Assembly: GCF_003014595.1 (NCBI RefSeq)
Contig: NZ_PYGK01000010.1
Span: forward strand, 124,001-188,000
Length of the DNA: 64,000 nt
Source: Chitinophaga ginsengisoli
GTDB lineage: Bacteria > Bacteroidota > Bacteroidia > Chitinophagales > Chitinophagaceae
Direction: 5' to 3'
A program made the position numbers and the translations under genes. Positions within the stretch are counted from its first letter, which is position 1, and each line of letters opens with the position of its first letter. Shown piece after piece: positions 25,399 through 34,966 of this stretch. The notes under the pieces are model-generated. The model saw only the letters and a list, made by a program, of their open reading frames with translations. It ran no database searches and was not told the origin of the DNA.

Positions 25399-25875
25399 AT
25401 GAAAAGGTTCATTTTACTGGTATTAGATTTTTTTTACCAACCCTTCGCAAAGCTGATGCCTTTGCAAACCTTCCGTTACCTTGCCTGTGGCAGCGGTAAT
25501 ACGGCGATGGATATCCTATTGTATTACATCAGCTACCATTTCATCCTGAATGAAAAACCTGTACATTTCTCCTTCCTGACCATCAGTCCGCATATTGCTG
25601 CATTGTTTATGGCCATGACGGTTACATTCCCTACAGGTTTCCTGCTGAGTAAATACATCGTCTTCTCTGAATCCAACCTGAAAGGAAGGATACAGCTGGT
25701 CCGCTATTTTATGCTGGTGGGCATCTGTATCTGCCTGAACTATGGATTTATGAAGCTATTCGTTGATTATCTGCACATCTATCCAACGATTGCTAAAATA
25801 TTGACAACCATCTTTGTAGTAGGGTTCAGCTATCTGACACAGAAGAAATTCACGTTTAAGGTGAAAGAGGCCTGA
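25399..25875 (+). CDS. GtrA-like membrane protein
   Basis: 158 residues with four hydrophobic segments. FRYLACGSGNTAMDILLYYIS, TFPTGFLLSKYIVF and YLTQKKFTFK at the C terminus are GtrA-family landmarks. GtrA proteins are thought to flip or handle lipid-linked sugars for cell-surface polysaccharide. The start at 25399 follows a -7 box. A 24-bp perfect terminator follows. Confidence 0.88.
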   Translation: MKRFILLVLDFFYQPFAKLMPLQTFRYLACGSGNTAMDILLYYISYHFILNEKPVHFSFLTISPHIAALFMAMTVTFPTGFLLSKYIVFSESNLKGRIQLVRYFMLVGICICLNYGFMKLFVDYLHIYPTIAKILTTIFVVGFSYLTQKKFTFKVKEA

Positions 25876-25896
25876 CACTCGTCACAAAAGTTAAAG

Positions 25897-25950
25897 ATAT
25901 AATTGAAAAGGCCGTATCAGGTGATTCTGATACGGCCTTTTCAATTATAT
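25897..25950. terminator. Very strong bidirectional terminator
   Basis: A perfect 24-bp stem with a 6-base loop (GTGATT), with A-run and T-run in the outer stem. It separates the convergent GtrA and tdk genes. Confidence 0.92.
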
Positions 25951-25962
25951 GCGCGGTGTACA

Positions 25963-26535
25963 TCAGTCTACATTGTTATAATAGCAATGCCTGCATCGGG
26001 GCTCGTACACGTCTGTTTCTCCGAGCAATACGGTGCTCTTTTCTTTCGTCTTCCGGTAGGAGTAATTGGCGATATTGCCACATTTTACACAGATGGCGTG
26101 GAGCTTGGTAATATAGTCGGCCTTTGCCAGCAGGAAAGGCATCTGTCCGAAGGGCTTGCCCAGGTAATCCATGTCCAGCCCCGCCACTATTACCCTGATA
26201 CCACGCAATGCCAGCTGATCACAAACTTCGGGCAATTCACCGTCAAAGAACTGTGCTTCGTCAATGCCCACGACATCGACTTCCTGCGCCAGGAGCAATA
26301 TTTGCTGGGAGTTTTCCAGTGGTGTGCTGATGATACGGCTTTCATCGTGAGATACGATGTGTTGCACGTCGTAACGTGTATCAATCACCGGTTTAAAGAT
26401 CTCTACTTTTAAGTTGGCTATCCGGGCCCGTTTCAATCTTCTGATCAATTCCTCCGTCTTCCCGGAAAACATTGAGCCACAGATTACTTCTATCCACCCT
26501 CTTCGCCCTCCTGCTAGAGAAGGTTCAATAAACAT
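25963..26535 (-). CDS. tdk: Thymidine kinase
   Basis: 190 residues. The P-loop GSMFSGKTEELIRR, DEAQFFDG and the zinc-binding cysteine pairs CVKCG and CRHC identify type II thymidine kinase, which phosphorylates thymidine for salvage. The ATG at 26535 gives a normal length. Confidence 0.97.
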   Translation of the reverse strand: MFIEPSLAGGRRGWIEVICGSMFSGKTEELIRRLKRARIANLKVEIFKPVIDTRYDVQHIVSHDESRIISTPLENSQQILLLAQEVDVVGIDEAQFFDGELPEVCDQLALRGIRVIVAGLDMDYLGKPFGQMPFLLAKADYITKLHAICVKCGNIANYSYRKTKEKSTVLLGETDVYEPRCRHCYYNNVD

Positions 26536-26663
26536 ATTTTAGTATTTGATTAACAGTTAATTAAAATGCCCTAACTTTATGCAAATAAAATAAATTCCCC
26601 CATATCGCGTTAACAATTAAGGCATGGAACGCATTTTGCATTCAATTTATTTTTTTTACTGCT

Positions 26664-27608
26664 ATGGAAAAAATAAGTGCATTAATTGATAAGTTACAGG
26701 AATTAAAGAACTCAAACGCCGGGCTGCAGTCGATATCGTACTATGTACAGCTTTTACAGGCAGAGATCTTACACGCAAGGAATCTTCAAAGGGAGGAGGA
26801 ACGCATACAGCAAAGGCAGGACAGCCATGTTGCAGTGATCATGCCAGCTACTCCCCTTACAACGACGGCGACTCCAGCCACTATTATTGTTGAAGTACCT
26901 GTAACAACATCATCCAGAGAGACATTACCGGAAAATAAACAGGAACCCGTAACGGAGGCATCGACCTTAATGTTACCGTTGCAAAACACGTCCCTACCCA
27001 AACCCGCAGCAGCACCTGCGGCTACGATGAACGGGCACGCCGATGTTCCTGTCAATGCTCCTCAACCTACAGTTGCTGCCACCAACGGCGCTACTTCCTA
27101 TCCATCTACCGCTGCGGCTCCTTCTTTCACTCCTCCGCAAACGGAACAGGCTCCGGACAGGAAACCGGCCTTCGTTACCATCTATAGTAATACAGATGTA
27201 CCGAAACCGGTGGTTAGCACGCCATCGGTCAACGGCGAGAAAAAGCCTGAAACCAACGGTGTACATAAGGAGCTGAAAGAGCTGAACCAAATGATCGCTC
27301 AGAACACTACCTCACTCAACGATCGCCTGAAGCAAACGCAGACGGAATTGGGAGACCGATTCAATGAAATTCCGGTCAAAGACCTGCGCCAGGCTATCGG
27401 GATCAATGATAAATTCCAGTTCATACAGGAATTATTCCGCGGTGATGTAGATACTTACGAACGTTCCGTTAAGACCATCAACGAGTTGCATTCTCTGCAG
27501 GAAGCGGAATACTGGATTGAAAGAGAATTAAAGATCCGTCAGGGATGGGTGGACGACAACCGTACTGTAAGGCAGTTCTACAACCTCGTCAAGAAGCGTT
27601 TTTCCTGA
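26664..27608 (+). CDS. Unknown protein with low-complexity middle and conserved C terminus
   Basis: 314 residues, cytoplasmic. Residues 1-55 form a helical region with a possible coiled coil (LQAEILHARNLQREEERIQQ). Residues 60-195 are rich in Thr, Ala, Pro and Val and probably disordered. Residues 200-314 look like a folded helical domain (VKDLRQAIGINDKFQFIQEL, GDVDTYERSVKTINEL, WIERELKIRQGW) that I recall from many Bacteroidota proteins but cannot name. Its last 31 bases overlap the end of waaA on the other strand. A role at the cell envelope or nucleoid cannot be told apart. Confidence 0.82.
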   Translation: MEKISALIDKLQELKNSNAGLQSISYYVQLLQAEILHARNLQREEERIQQRQDSHVAVIMPATPLTTTATPATIIVEVPVTTSSRETLPENKQEPVTEASTLMLPLQNTSLPKPAAAPAATMNGHADVPVNAPQPTVAATNGATSYPSTAAAPSFTPPQTEQAPDRKPAFVTIYSNTDVPKPVVSTPSVNGEKKPETNGVHKELKELNQMIAQNTTSLNDRLKQTQTELGDRFNEIPVKDLRQAIGINDKFQFIQELFRGDVDTYERSVKTINELHSLQEAEYWIERELKIRQGWVDDNRTVRQFYNLVKKRFS

Positions 27609-28849
27609 ATATACTGTAGTATTTTACTGGTAGCTCCCTTGTTTTCAGCCACATAGTCTTTGGCGTTGGCGCCTACTTGCAGGCGGATGGATTCATCCTG
27701 CAACAGCTTGCCCATCTGTGTATCAAAAGTACTCAGATCATGAATGCTGATGCCTCCGCCGGCAGCGATCAATGCAGCGGCTTCCGGGTATTTATGGAAT
27801 ACAGGCCCGAACAGTACAGGCTTGCCATAGGTAGCGGGTTCCAGTATATTGTGAATGCCATCTTTCCCAAAACCTCCTCCCACATAAGTTATAGCAGCAT
27901 AGCGGTATAATACCGACAGCATGCCTATATTATCTATCAGCAATACACGCCCCGGTTGCTTCTTCTCTGTTTTTATCCATGCAGTATATCTTATGGCTTC
28001 CGGGAACAATTCCAGCAGCTTACTGATATGAGCCATCTCTATTTCATGAGGAGCAATGACGAGGCAGGGGCCATCCTTGTCCTGTTGTTGCTTCCACCAC
28101 GCGGCCAGCAGGGTTTCATCTGCATCCCAGGTGCTTCCGGCGATAATAGCCTGCCGGGTACCAATAAATGCTCCGATACCGGGCAGTGAGCGTTCTTCCT
28201 CCTGTAGGGCCCAGACCCTGTCAAAGCGGGTATCGCCCGCCAGGGCTGTGTGTTGGATGCCTATCTGTTCCAGCAGGGACATGGATTCCCTGTTCTGCAC
28301 AAAAATGTAGCTGAACTGCTGCAACAGCTTCCGGAACATACCACCGTAGGGTTTGAAGAAAGGCTGTCCTGGCCTGAATATACCCGAAATAAGGAGTACC
28401 GGCACCTTTTCCCGGTAGAGGCGTGTGAGCATATGGTACCAGAACTCGTATTTGATAAAGATGGCCAGGGCCGGCTTTACGATACGGATAAAATCCTTTG
28501 CATTCTGAGGTGTGTCCAGGGGCAGATAGCAGACATAGTCCGCACCGGGATAGTCTTTACGCACCTCATAACCTGAGGGCGAGAAAAAGGTAAGCAGGAT
28601 CTTACAATGCGGATATTGCTGCCGGAGGGCTTCCAGGACAGGGCGTCCCTGTTCAAACTCTCCCAGGGAGGCGGCATGTATCCAAACGATGGGACCGGCA
28701 TTGGGCAGGTGCTGTTCCAGCGCCGTTCTCCAGTGGCGGCGCCCTTCCAGCCACTTCCGGGCCTTGGCATTGCCTGTAGCTGCGGCCAGGGCCACTCCTG
28801 CTTTGTATCCTCTTATTCCCAGATTGTATATGATGGTGCTTACCGGCAT
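27578..28849 (-). CDS. waaA: 3-deoxy-D-manno-octulosonic acid (Kdo) transferase
   Basis: 423 residues from the ATG at 28849 (MPVSTIIYNLGIRGY). The frame is open from 28957, but that extension overlaps the upstream region of the divergent aminotransferase. An N-terminal membrane anchor, WIHAASLGEFEQGRPVLEAL, FIKYEFWYHML and the GT30-type TYVGGGFGKDGIHNILEPA are diagnostic. It adds Kdo to lipid A precursor at the inner membrane. The 3' end overlaps the preceding convergent gene by 31 bp. Confidence 0.94.
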   Translation of the reverse strand: MPVSTIIYNLGIRGYKAGVALAAATGNAKARKWLEGRRHWRTALEQHLPNAGPIVWIHAASLGEFEQGRPVLEALRQQYPHCKILLTFFSPSGYEVRKDYPGADYVCYLPLDTPQNAKDFIRIVKPALAIFIKYEFWYHMLTRLYREKVPVLLISGIFRPGQPFFKPYGGMFRKLLQQFSYIFVQNRESMSLLEQIGIQHTALAGDTRFDRVWALQEEERSLPGIGAFIGTRQAIIAGSTWDADETLLAAWWKQQQDKDGPCLVIAPHEIEMAHISKLLELFPEAIRYTAWIKTEKKQPGRVLLIDNIGMLSVLYRYAAITYVGGGFGKDGIHNILEPATYGKPVLFGPVFHKYPEAAALIAAGGGISIHDLSTFDTQMGKLLQDESIRLQVGANAKDYVAENKGATSKILQYIQEKRFLTRL

Positions 28850-28917
28850 GCCTGAAGGTACTTTAACTGTTTTTTGGATCGGCTGCAAAGATACTGCCCA
28901 TCCTATGTCAATTTTTG

Positions 28918-28925
28918 TAAATTTG
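28918..28925 (+). promoter_or_regulatory. -7 box TAAATTTG for the nucleotide-sugar operon
   Basis: An exact TAnnTTTG match 30 bases before the ATG at 28956, first gene of the aminotransferase-ugd-uxs-rfb operon. The -33 element is not clear. Confidence 0.4.
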
Positions 28926-28955
28926 CTCACTTTAAACAAAATATCTATCCCACAC

Positions 28956-30095
28956 ATGGTTCCTATTCAAATGGTGGATTTAAAACGCCAATACTTGAAA
29001 ATAAAGCCGCAGGTAGATGCTGCGATGACTGAAGTGCTCGATAATGCTGCTTTTATTAATGGTGCACCAGTACAACAATTCACCAATGCGCTGCAGACTT
29101 ACCTCGGTGTAAAACATGTCATTCCCTGTGCCAATGGTACCGATGCACTGCAAATAGCCATGATGGCGCTCGATCTTCAACCGGGCGATGAAGTGATCAC
29201 TCCTTCCTTCACTTTCATTGCTACTGCGGAGGTGATTGCCCTGTTACAGCTGAAACCTGTATTTGTGGACGTAGATCCTAAAACATTCTGCCTGGACCCT
29301 GTGCAGGTAGAAAAAGCGATTACACCAAAAACAAAGGCGATTGTTCCTGTACACCTGTATGGTCATAGTGCAGAAATGGAGCCTATTATGGAGATCTCCA
29401 GGAAACATAATATCCCTGTTATTGAAGATAATGCACAGGCGATAGGCGGACATTATACTTTTTCTGACGGCACTACCCAGAAACTGGGTGCAATCGGACA
29501 GATAGGATGTACCTCCTTCTTCCCTTCCAAAAACCTGGGTTGCTACGGAGATGGTGGCGCTATCTTCACCAATGATGATGCGCTGGCCGCTAAAATAAGA
29601 ATGATTGCCAATCACGGACAATCTGCCCGTTACTACCATGATGTAGTGGGTGTAAACTCCCGCCTCGATACGCTGCAGGCGGTTGTACTGAATATCAAAC
29701 TACCATTGCTGGATGAATATATTAAAGCACGTCGCGCTGTAGCGGATGCTTATGATGCCGGTTTTGCAGGCATCCCACAGATCACTACTCCATACAGAGC
29801 CGGCAACAGCTATCATGTATATCATCAGTATACACTGCAGCTGAACGGCGCTGACCGCAATGAATTACAACAATATCTTGCGGAACGCAAGATACCTGCA
29901 ATGATCTATTATCCTGTTCCTGCACACCGTCAAAAAATGTTCGAGAATTTCGGTGGTGCTGAATTCAATCTTCCGGTTACAGACAACCTTACCTCAAAGG
30001 TCATTTCATTACCGATACATACTGAGATGGACGCTGACCAGCTACAGTACATCATTGATTCAGTTAAATCATTCTTAAACCAAAACTCCAAATGA
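28956..30095 (+). CDS. DegT/DnrJ/EryC1/StrS family sugar aminotransferase
   Basis: 379 residues from the ATG at 28956. PLP-site features are the catalytic lysine in TSFFPSKNLGCYGDGGAIFT, DNAQAIGG, and HVYHQYTLQL near the C terminus. Members transfer an amino group to a keto sugar nucleotide, a step in making amino sugars for surface glycans. The upstream frame from 28689 is not used. It overlaps ugd by 4 bases, so the two are coupled. Confidence 0.93.
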   Translation: MVPIQMVDLKRQYLKIKPQVDAAMTEVLDNAAFINGAPVQQFTNALQTYLGVKHVIPCANGTDALQIAMMALDLQPGDEVITPSFTFIATAEVIALLQLKPVFVDVDPKTFCLDPVQVEKAITPKTKAIVPVHLYGHSAEMEPIMEISRKHNIPVIEDNAQAIGGHYTFSDGTTQKLGAIGQIGCTSFFPSKNLGCYGDGGAIFTNDDALAAKIRMIANHGQSARYYHDVVGVNSRLDTLQAVVLNIKLPLLDEYIKARRAVADAYDAGFAGIPQITTPYRAGNSYHVYHQYTLQLNGADRNELQQYLAERKIPAMIYYPVPAHRQKMFENFGGAEFNLPVTDNLTSKVISLPIHTEMDADQLQYIIDSVKSFLNQNSK

Positions 30096-31405
30096 AAATT
30101 ACAGTAGTAGGTACAGGCTATGTAGGCCTGGTTACAGGTACCTGCTTCGCTGAGACGGGCAATGACGTTGTCTGCGTTGACATAGATGTCAACAAAGTCA
30201 ACAAGCTCTCCAACGGGCAGATCACCATCTATGAACCTGGACTTGAGAAATTGTTCGAGCGTAACCTCAAAGAAGAACGTCTTCATTTCACTACCAATCT
30301 CGCTGATGGTGTAAAACATGGGGAAGTGATCTTTCTTGCCCTGCCTACACCTCCGGGCGAAGATGGATCTGCTGACCTTTCCTATATTCTGCGTGTAGCA
30401 GATGAATTGGGAAAGCTCATCACAGATTACAAAGTGATTGTTGATAAAAGTACTGTACCCGTAGGCACTGCCGAAAAGGTACAGGCTACCGTTGCGCGAC
30501 ACTGCAAACATCCTTTTGATGTAGTCTCCAATCCGGAGTTCCTGCGTGAAGGAGTAGCGGTAGATGACTTTATGAAACCTGACCGCGTGGTGATCGGCAC
30601 CCGCTCAGAAAGGGCGCGTAAAGTAATGGGAGACCTGTTTGCGCCGTTCGTGCGTCAGGGTAACCCTATACTGTACATGGATGAGAAATCTGCAGAACTG
30701 ACTAAATATGCAGCGAACTCCTTCCTGGCCACCAAGATCTCTTTCATGAACGAGATCGCTATTCTGTGCGAAAAACTGGGCGCTGATGTGGATATGGTAC
30801 GCAGAGGTGTGGGCAGCGACGACAGGATCGGTAAACGCTTCCTGTTCCCTGGCATTGGTTACGGCGGCAGCTGCTTCCCGAAAGATGTGCAGGCGCTGGT
30901 AAAATCATCTGAAGATGCCGCGTATGAGTTCAAAATACTGACGGCAGTAATGGATGTGAATGAGCGGCAGAAACTGTTCCTCATGCCAAAGATCGAGGCA
31001 TGGTTCAAAGATGAACTGAAAGGCAAACATTTCGCACTCTGGGGACTGGCCTTCAAACCTAATACAGATGACATCCGCGAAGCACCGGCATTATACATGA
31101 TAGATGCCCTGCTGGCTGCAGGAGCGACTGTAACGGTATTTGATCCTGAAGCAATGGCAAATGTGCACCGTCTCATTGGTGACAAAGTTACATATGCCTC
31201 CAGCCAGTATGAATGCCTTGCAGATGCAGACGCCCTGATCATTGCTACAGAATGGAGCGTGTTCAGGACACCTGATTTTGACAAGATCGGCACTTCTCTT
31301 AAAAATAAACTGATATTCGACGGAAGGAACCTGTTTGATGTAGCCCGCATGGCTGAACTGGGTTTCCATTACGAAAGTGTCGGACGCGCTGCTGCTACTA
31401 ACTAA
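30092..31405 (+). CDS. ugd: UDP-glucose 6-dehydrogenase
   Basis: 437 residues. Rossmann motif KITVVGTGYVGLVTG, DKSTVPVGTAE, SNPEFLREG and the catalytic cysteine in GYGGSCFPKD are present. It makes UDP-glucuronate, the substrate for the decarboxylase encoded next. Coupled to the aminotransferase by ATGA overlap. Confidence 0.97.
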   Translation: MKITVVGTGYVGLVTGTCFAETGNDVVCVDIDVNKVNKLSNGQITIYEPGLEKLFERNLKEERLHFTTNLADGVKHGEVIFLALPTPPGEDGSADLSYILRVADELGKLITDYKVIVDKSTVPVGTAEKVQATVARHCKHPFDVVSNPEFLREGVAVDDFMKPDRVVIGTRSERARKVMGDLFAPFVRQGNPILYMDEKSAELTKYAANSFLATKISFMNEIAILCEKLGADVDMVRRGVGSDDRIGKRFLFPGIGYGGSCFPKDVQALVKSSEDAAYEFKILTAVMDVNERQKLFLMPKIEAWFKDELKGKHFALWGLAFKPNTDDIREAPALYMIDALLAAGATVTVFDPEAMANVHRLIGDKVTYASSQYECLADADALIIATEWSVFRTPDFDKIGTSLKNKLIFDGRNLFDVARMAELGFHYESVGRAAATN

Positions 31406-31422
31406 CTTATCACACATTGAAA

Positions 31423-32373
31423 ATGCCTATTGAAATGAAAAGAGTACTAATTACCGGCGCTGCCGGCTTCCTGGGATCACACCTGTGTGATCGCTTTATT
31501 AAAGAAGGATACCGTGTTGTAGGGATGGACAATCTCCTGACCGGCAACATCAAGAATATAGAACATCTTTTTCCTTTACCGGAATTTGAATATTACCATC
31601 ATGATGTAAGCAAATTCGTACATGTACCAGGTGAACTGGATTACATCCTGCACTTTGCTTCTCCAGCCAGCCCTATCGACTACCTGAAAATGCCTATCCA
31701 GACATTGAAGGTGGGTTCATTAGGTACGCACAACCTGCTGGGTCTTGCCAAAGAAAAAAAGGCACGTATCCTGGTGGCGTCTACATCTGAGGTATATGGC
31801 GATCCGACAGTGCATCCACAGCCGGAAGAATACTGGGGTAATGTGAACCCGGTAGGTCCCCGTGGCGTGTATGACGAAGCTAAACGTTTCATGGAATCCA
31901 TCACCATGGCTTATCACAATTTCCATGGTGTAGATACAAGGATCATCAGGATCTTTAATACCTATGGTCCGCGTATGCGCCTCGATGATGGCCGTGCACT
32001 GCCAGCTTTCATGAGCCAGGCGCTGACCGGACAGGACCTCACCGTTTTTGGCGATGGTTCCCAGACCCGCTCTTTCTGTTATGTATCTGACCTCGTGGAT
32101 GGTATTTACCGCCTGTTGCTAAGCGATTATCACCTTCCGGTGAACGTCGGCAACCCGGCAGAGATCACCCTGAAAGAATTTGCAGAAGAGATCCTGGCAT
32201 TGACAGGCAGCAAACAAAAGATTATCTATCAGCCACTTCCTAAAGATGATCCGAAACAAAGAAAACCGGATATCACGAAAGCACAGGAAATACTGGGCTG
32301 GGCGCCAAAAGTGGACAGGAAAGAGGGACTGAAGATCACTTTTGAATATTTCAAACAGGCGCTGAATAAATAA
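31423..32373 (+). CDS. UDP-glucuronate decarboxylase (UDP-xylose synthase), SDR type
   Basis: 316 residues from 31423; MKRVLITGAAGFLGS at 31435 is an equally good start. GAAGFLGSH binds NAD; LHFASPASPIDYLK, STSEVYGDP and GVYDEAKRF (Tyr-x3-Lys) are typical of UXS. It should convert UDP-glucuronate from Ugd into UDP-xylose for surface glycan synthesis. It is 17 bp after ugd. Confidence 0.92.
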   Translation: MPIEMKRVLITGAAGFLGSHLCDRFIKEGYRVVGMDNLLTGNIKNIEHLFPLPEFEYYHHDVSKFVHVPGELDYILHFASPASPIDYLKMPIQTLKVGSLGTHNLLGLAKEKKARILVASTSEVYGDPTVHPQPEEYWGNVNPVGPRGVYDEAKRFMESITMAYHNFHGVDTRIIRIFNTYGPRMRLDDGRALPAFMSQALTGQDLTVFGDGSQTRSFCYVSDLVDGIYRLLLSDYHLPVNVGNPAEITLKEFAEEILALTGSKQKIIYQPLPKDDPKQRKPDITKAQEILGWAPKVDRKEGLKITFEYFKQALNK

Positions 32374-32383
32374 TTCCGGATAG

Positions 32384-32432
32384 CGGGTGAGCCTTTACTA
32401 CCTAAACAGGTTAGATAAAGGTTCATCCGCAA
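32384..32432 (+). terminator. Long hairpin between uxs and rfbB, possible partial terminator
   Basis: GCGGGTGAGCCTTTA pairs with TAAAGGTTCATCCGC (two G-U pairs) over a 19-base loop. No U-run follows, so it may attenuate or stabilise rather than stop transcription of the operon. Confidence 0.45.
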
Positions 32433-32466
32433 TTCGTAATTTGTAGCCCGAAATTAAATAATCATT

Positions 32467-33522
32467 ATGCACAACACCATATTAATCACCGGTGGCGCAG
32501 GATTTATTGGGTCTCATGTAGTTAGGTTATTTGTCAATAACTACCCTCATTACCAGATCATCAATCTGGATGCACTAACCTATGCCGGTAATCTTGAAAA
32601 CCTGAAAGACATCAAGGATAAGCCTAATTACAAGTTTGTGAAAGGTGATATTACTGATGAATCATTCATCGATGAGCTGTTTGCTACGCATAAATTCGAT
32701 GGCGTGATCCATCTGGCGGCGGAGAGTCATGTGGACAGATCTATCATGGATCCGCTGGCCTTTATCAAGACCAACGTGATGGGTACTGCCGTGCTGCTGA
32801 ATGCTGCCAGGAAGTATTGGAAAGACAATTATGAGGGCAAACTGTTCTATCATGTGTCAACCGATGAAGTATATGGTAGTTTGGGAGAAGAAGGTTTCTT
32901 CACCGAAGAGACTGCATATGATCCCCGTTCCCCTTATTCTGCTTCTAAAGCAAGTTCGGATCATTTTGTGAAGGCATATTATCACACTTATCATTTGCCC
33001 GCTATTATATCCAACTGTTCCAATAACTACGGATCAAATCATTTCCCGGAAAAATTAATTCCGCTAGCTATCCACAATATCAAGAACAACAAGCCGGTGC
33101 CGGTATATGGTAAAGGTGAGAATGTACGCGACTGGTTGTTTGTGGAAGATCATGCCAGAGCAATAGATACTATTTTCCATAAGGGCCGCGTAGGGGAAAC
33201 CTACAACATCGGTGGTTTCAACGAGTGGAAAAATATTGACCTTATTAACCTGCTGTGCATCATCATGGACAAAAAGCTCCAACGTGCACCGGGTACTTCT
33301 GCTAAACTGATCACTTTCGTAAAAGACCGCGCCGGCCATGACCTGCGCTATGCTATTGATGCTACCAAGCTCAATAAAGAACTGGGCTGGGCACCTTCCC
33401 TCCAGTTTGAAGAAGGTCTTGAAAAAACAGTGGAATGGTACCTCTCCAACGAAGAATGGCTGGAACATGTAACCAGCGGGTCGTATCAGGATTATTACAG
33501 TGAGCAGTATCAAAAGAGATAA
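32467..33522 (+). CDS. rfbB: dTDP-glucose 4,6-dehydratase
   Basis: 351 residues. NAD motif GGAGFIGSHV, HLAAESHVDRSI, STDEVYGSL, YSASKASSDHFV (Tyr-x3-Lys) and NYGSNHFPEKLIP are signatures of RmlB. It forms dTDP-4-keto-6-deoxyglucose. rfbC starts 2 bp later. Confidence 0.98.
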   Translation: MHNTILITGGAGFIGSHVVRLFVNNYPHYQIINLDALTYAGNLENLKDIKDKPNYKFVKGDITDESFIDELFATHKFDGVIHLAAESHVDRSIMDPLAFIKTNVMGTAVLLNAARKYWKDNYEGKLFYHVSTDEVYGSLGEEGFFTEETAYDPRSPYSASKASSDHFVKAYYHTYHLPAIISNCSNNYGSNHFPEKLIPLAIHNIKNNKPVPVYGKGENVRDWLFVEDHARAIDTIFHKGRVGETYNIGGFNEWKNIDLINLLCIIMDKKLQRAPGTSAKLITFVKDRAGHDLRYAIDATKLNKELGWAPSLQFEEGLEKTVEWYLSNEEWLEHVTSGSYQDYYSEQYQKR

Positions 33523-33524
33523 CT

Positions 33525-34091
33525 ATGCCATTTACCGAAACAGGGATACCGGGGTTATTAGTATACGAACCCAGGGTGTTTAATGATAGCCGTGGCTACT
33601 TTTTTGAGAGCTACAGCGCACAAACCTTTGAACAGCAGGGATTACACCTGCCTTTTGTACAGGATAACCAGGCTCGTTCCACCTACGGTGTACTGAGAGG
33701 ATTACATTACCAGCTGGAGCCATATGCGCAGACAAAACTGGTGAGGGTACTGGAAGGAAAGATCATAGATGTGGCCGTAGATATCCGTAAAGGCTCTCCT
33801 ACTTATGGTAAGGCTTTTACCATAGAACTGAGCGCTGAAAATAAATTACAGCTGCTGGTGCCGAAAGGCTTTGCCCACGGTTATTCCGTGATAAGTGAAA
33901 CAGCAGAGGTGATGTATAAATGCGATAACTTTTATCATAAAGCCAGTGAAGGAGGTATTATCTATAATGATCCGGCACTGAACATTGACTGGGGTATTGA
34001 CCTGGCTGATGCTATTGTGTCAGAGAAGGATATCGTGCTGCCTACACTCGAAAACTGTACGCATAACTTCGTTTTCAATCCAAATAATTAA
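33525..34091 (+). CDS. rfbC: dTDP-4-dehydrorhamnose 3,5-epimerase
   Basis: 188 residues. FFESYSAQTF, VLRGLHYQ, the catalytic-region VDIRKGSPTYGKAF and FAHGYSVISETAEVMYKCDNFY are RmlC hallmarks. Its stop is directly followed by the rfbD ATG. Confidence 0.98.
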   Translation: MPFTETGIPGLLVYEPRVFNDSRGYFFESYSAQTFEQQGLHLPFVQDNQARSTYGVLRGLHYQLEPYAQTKLVRVLEGKIIDVAVDIRKGSPTYGKAFTIELSAENKLQLLVPKGFAHGYSVISETAEVMYKCDNFYHKASEGGIIYNDPALNIDWGIDLADAIVSEKDIVLPTLENCTHNFVFNPNN

Positions 34092-34955
34092 ATGAAAAAT
34101 ATTCTGGTAACCGGCGCCAATGGCCAGCTGGGACAAGCATTGAAAAAGATTGCTGCGGATTATTCCGGGTTTTCCTTCGTGTATACCGACTTCAATGAGC
34201 TGGATATTACCAGTGAGGAAGCTGTCAGTAACTTTTTCTCGCAGCAGGAAATACACGCCTGTATCAACTGTGCGGCGTATACTGCGGTAGACAAGGCGGA
34301 GAACGATGAGGAACTGGCCTTCAAACTGAACTTTGAAGCAGTACTGAACCTGGCTAATATTTGCCAGCAGCATAATGCGCGGCTGGTACATATTTCCACT
34401 GACTATGTGTTTGACGGCAAACAGAACGTGCCTTATACAGAAACTGACGATGCCAGCCCTACCAGCATCTACGGAAGTTCCAAACTGCGTGGTGAAGCTG
34501 CCGCTGTAGACGTTAATCCGGATACGATCGTGATACGCACCTCCTGGTTGTATTCCGAATTCGGTGTCAACTTCGTAAAACGTATGCGCGAGCTGATGCA
34601 GGAGAAAGAACACCTGAATGTGGTATTTGACCAGGCAGGTACGCCTACCTATGCAGTAGACCTGGCAAAAGCCATTCTAAGCGCCCTGACTAAAGTATGG
34701 GATGCGCCGGGTAATTATGGCGGGGTATATCACTTCAGCAATGAAGGGGTGACCAGCTGGTATGATTTTGCAGTAGCTATCCGCGAGCTGACAGGAGCAT
34801 CCTGCACCGTGGCGCCTATCACTTCTGATATGTATCCCACTCCGGCCAAAAGACCGGCTTACAGTGTCCTGAACAAACAAAAGATCAAAGATACTTTCGG
34901 ATTACAGATCCTTCACTGGCGTGAGAGCCTGAAGGAGTGCCTGAAAAGCCTGTAA
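34092..34955 (+). CDS. rfbD: dTDP-4-dehydrorhamnose reductase
   Basis: 287 residues. NILVTGANGQLGQALK, AYTAVDKAEND, HISTDYVFDG and RTSWLYSEFG are RmlD hallmarks; it completes dTDP-L-rhamnose. The thymidylyltransferase RfbA is absent from this cluster and must be encoded elsewhere. A perfect 18-bp terminator follows. Confidence 0.97.
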   Translation: MKNILVTGANGQLGQALKKIAADYSGFSFVYTDFNELDITSEEAVSNFFSQQEIHACINCAAYTAVDKAENDEELAFKLNFEAVLNLANICQQHNARLVHISTDYVFDGKQNVPYTETDDASPTSIYGSSKLRGEAAAVDVNPDTIVIRTSWLYSEFGVNFVKRMRELMQEKEHLNVVFDQAGTPTYAVDLAKAILSALTKVWDAPGNYGGVYHFSNEGVTSWYDFAVAIRELTGASCTVAPITSDMYPTPAKRPAYSVLNKQKIKDTFGLQILHWRESLKECLKSL

Positions 34956-34966
34956 AACCGGGTTCA

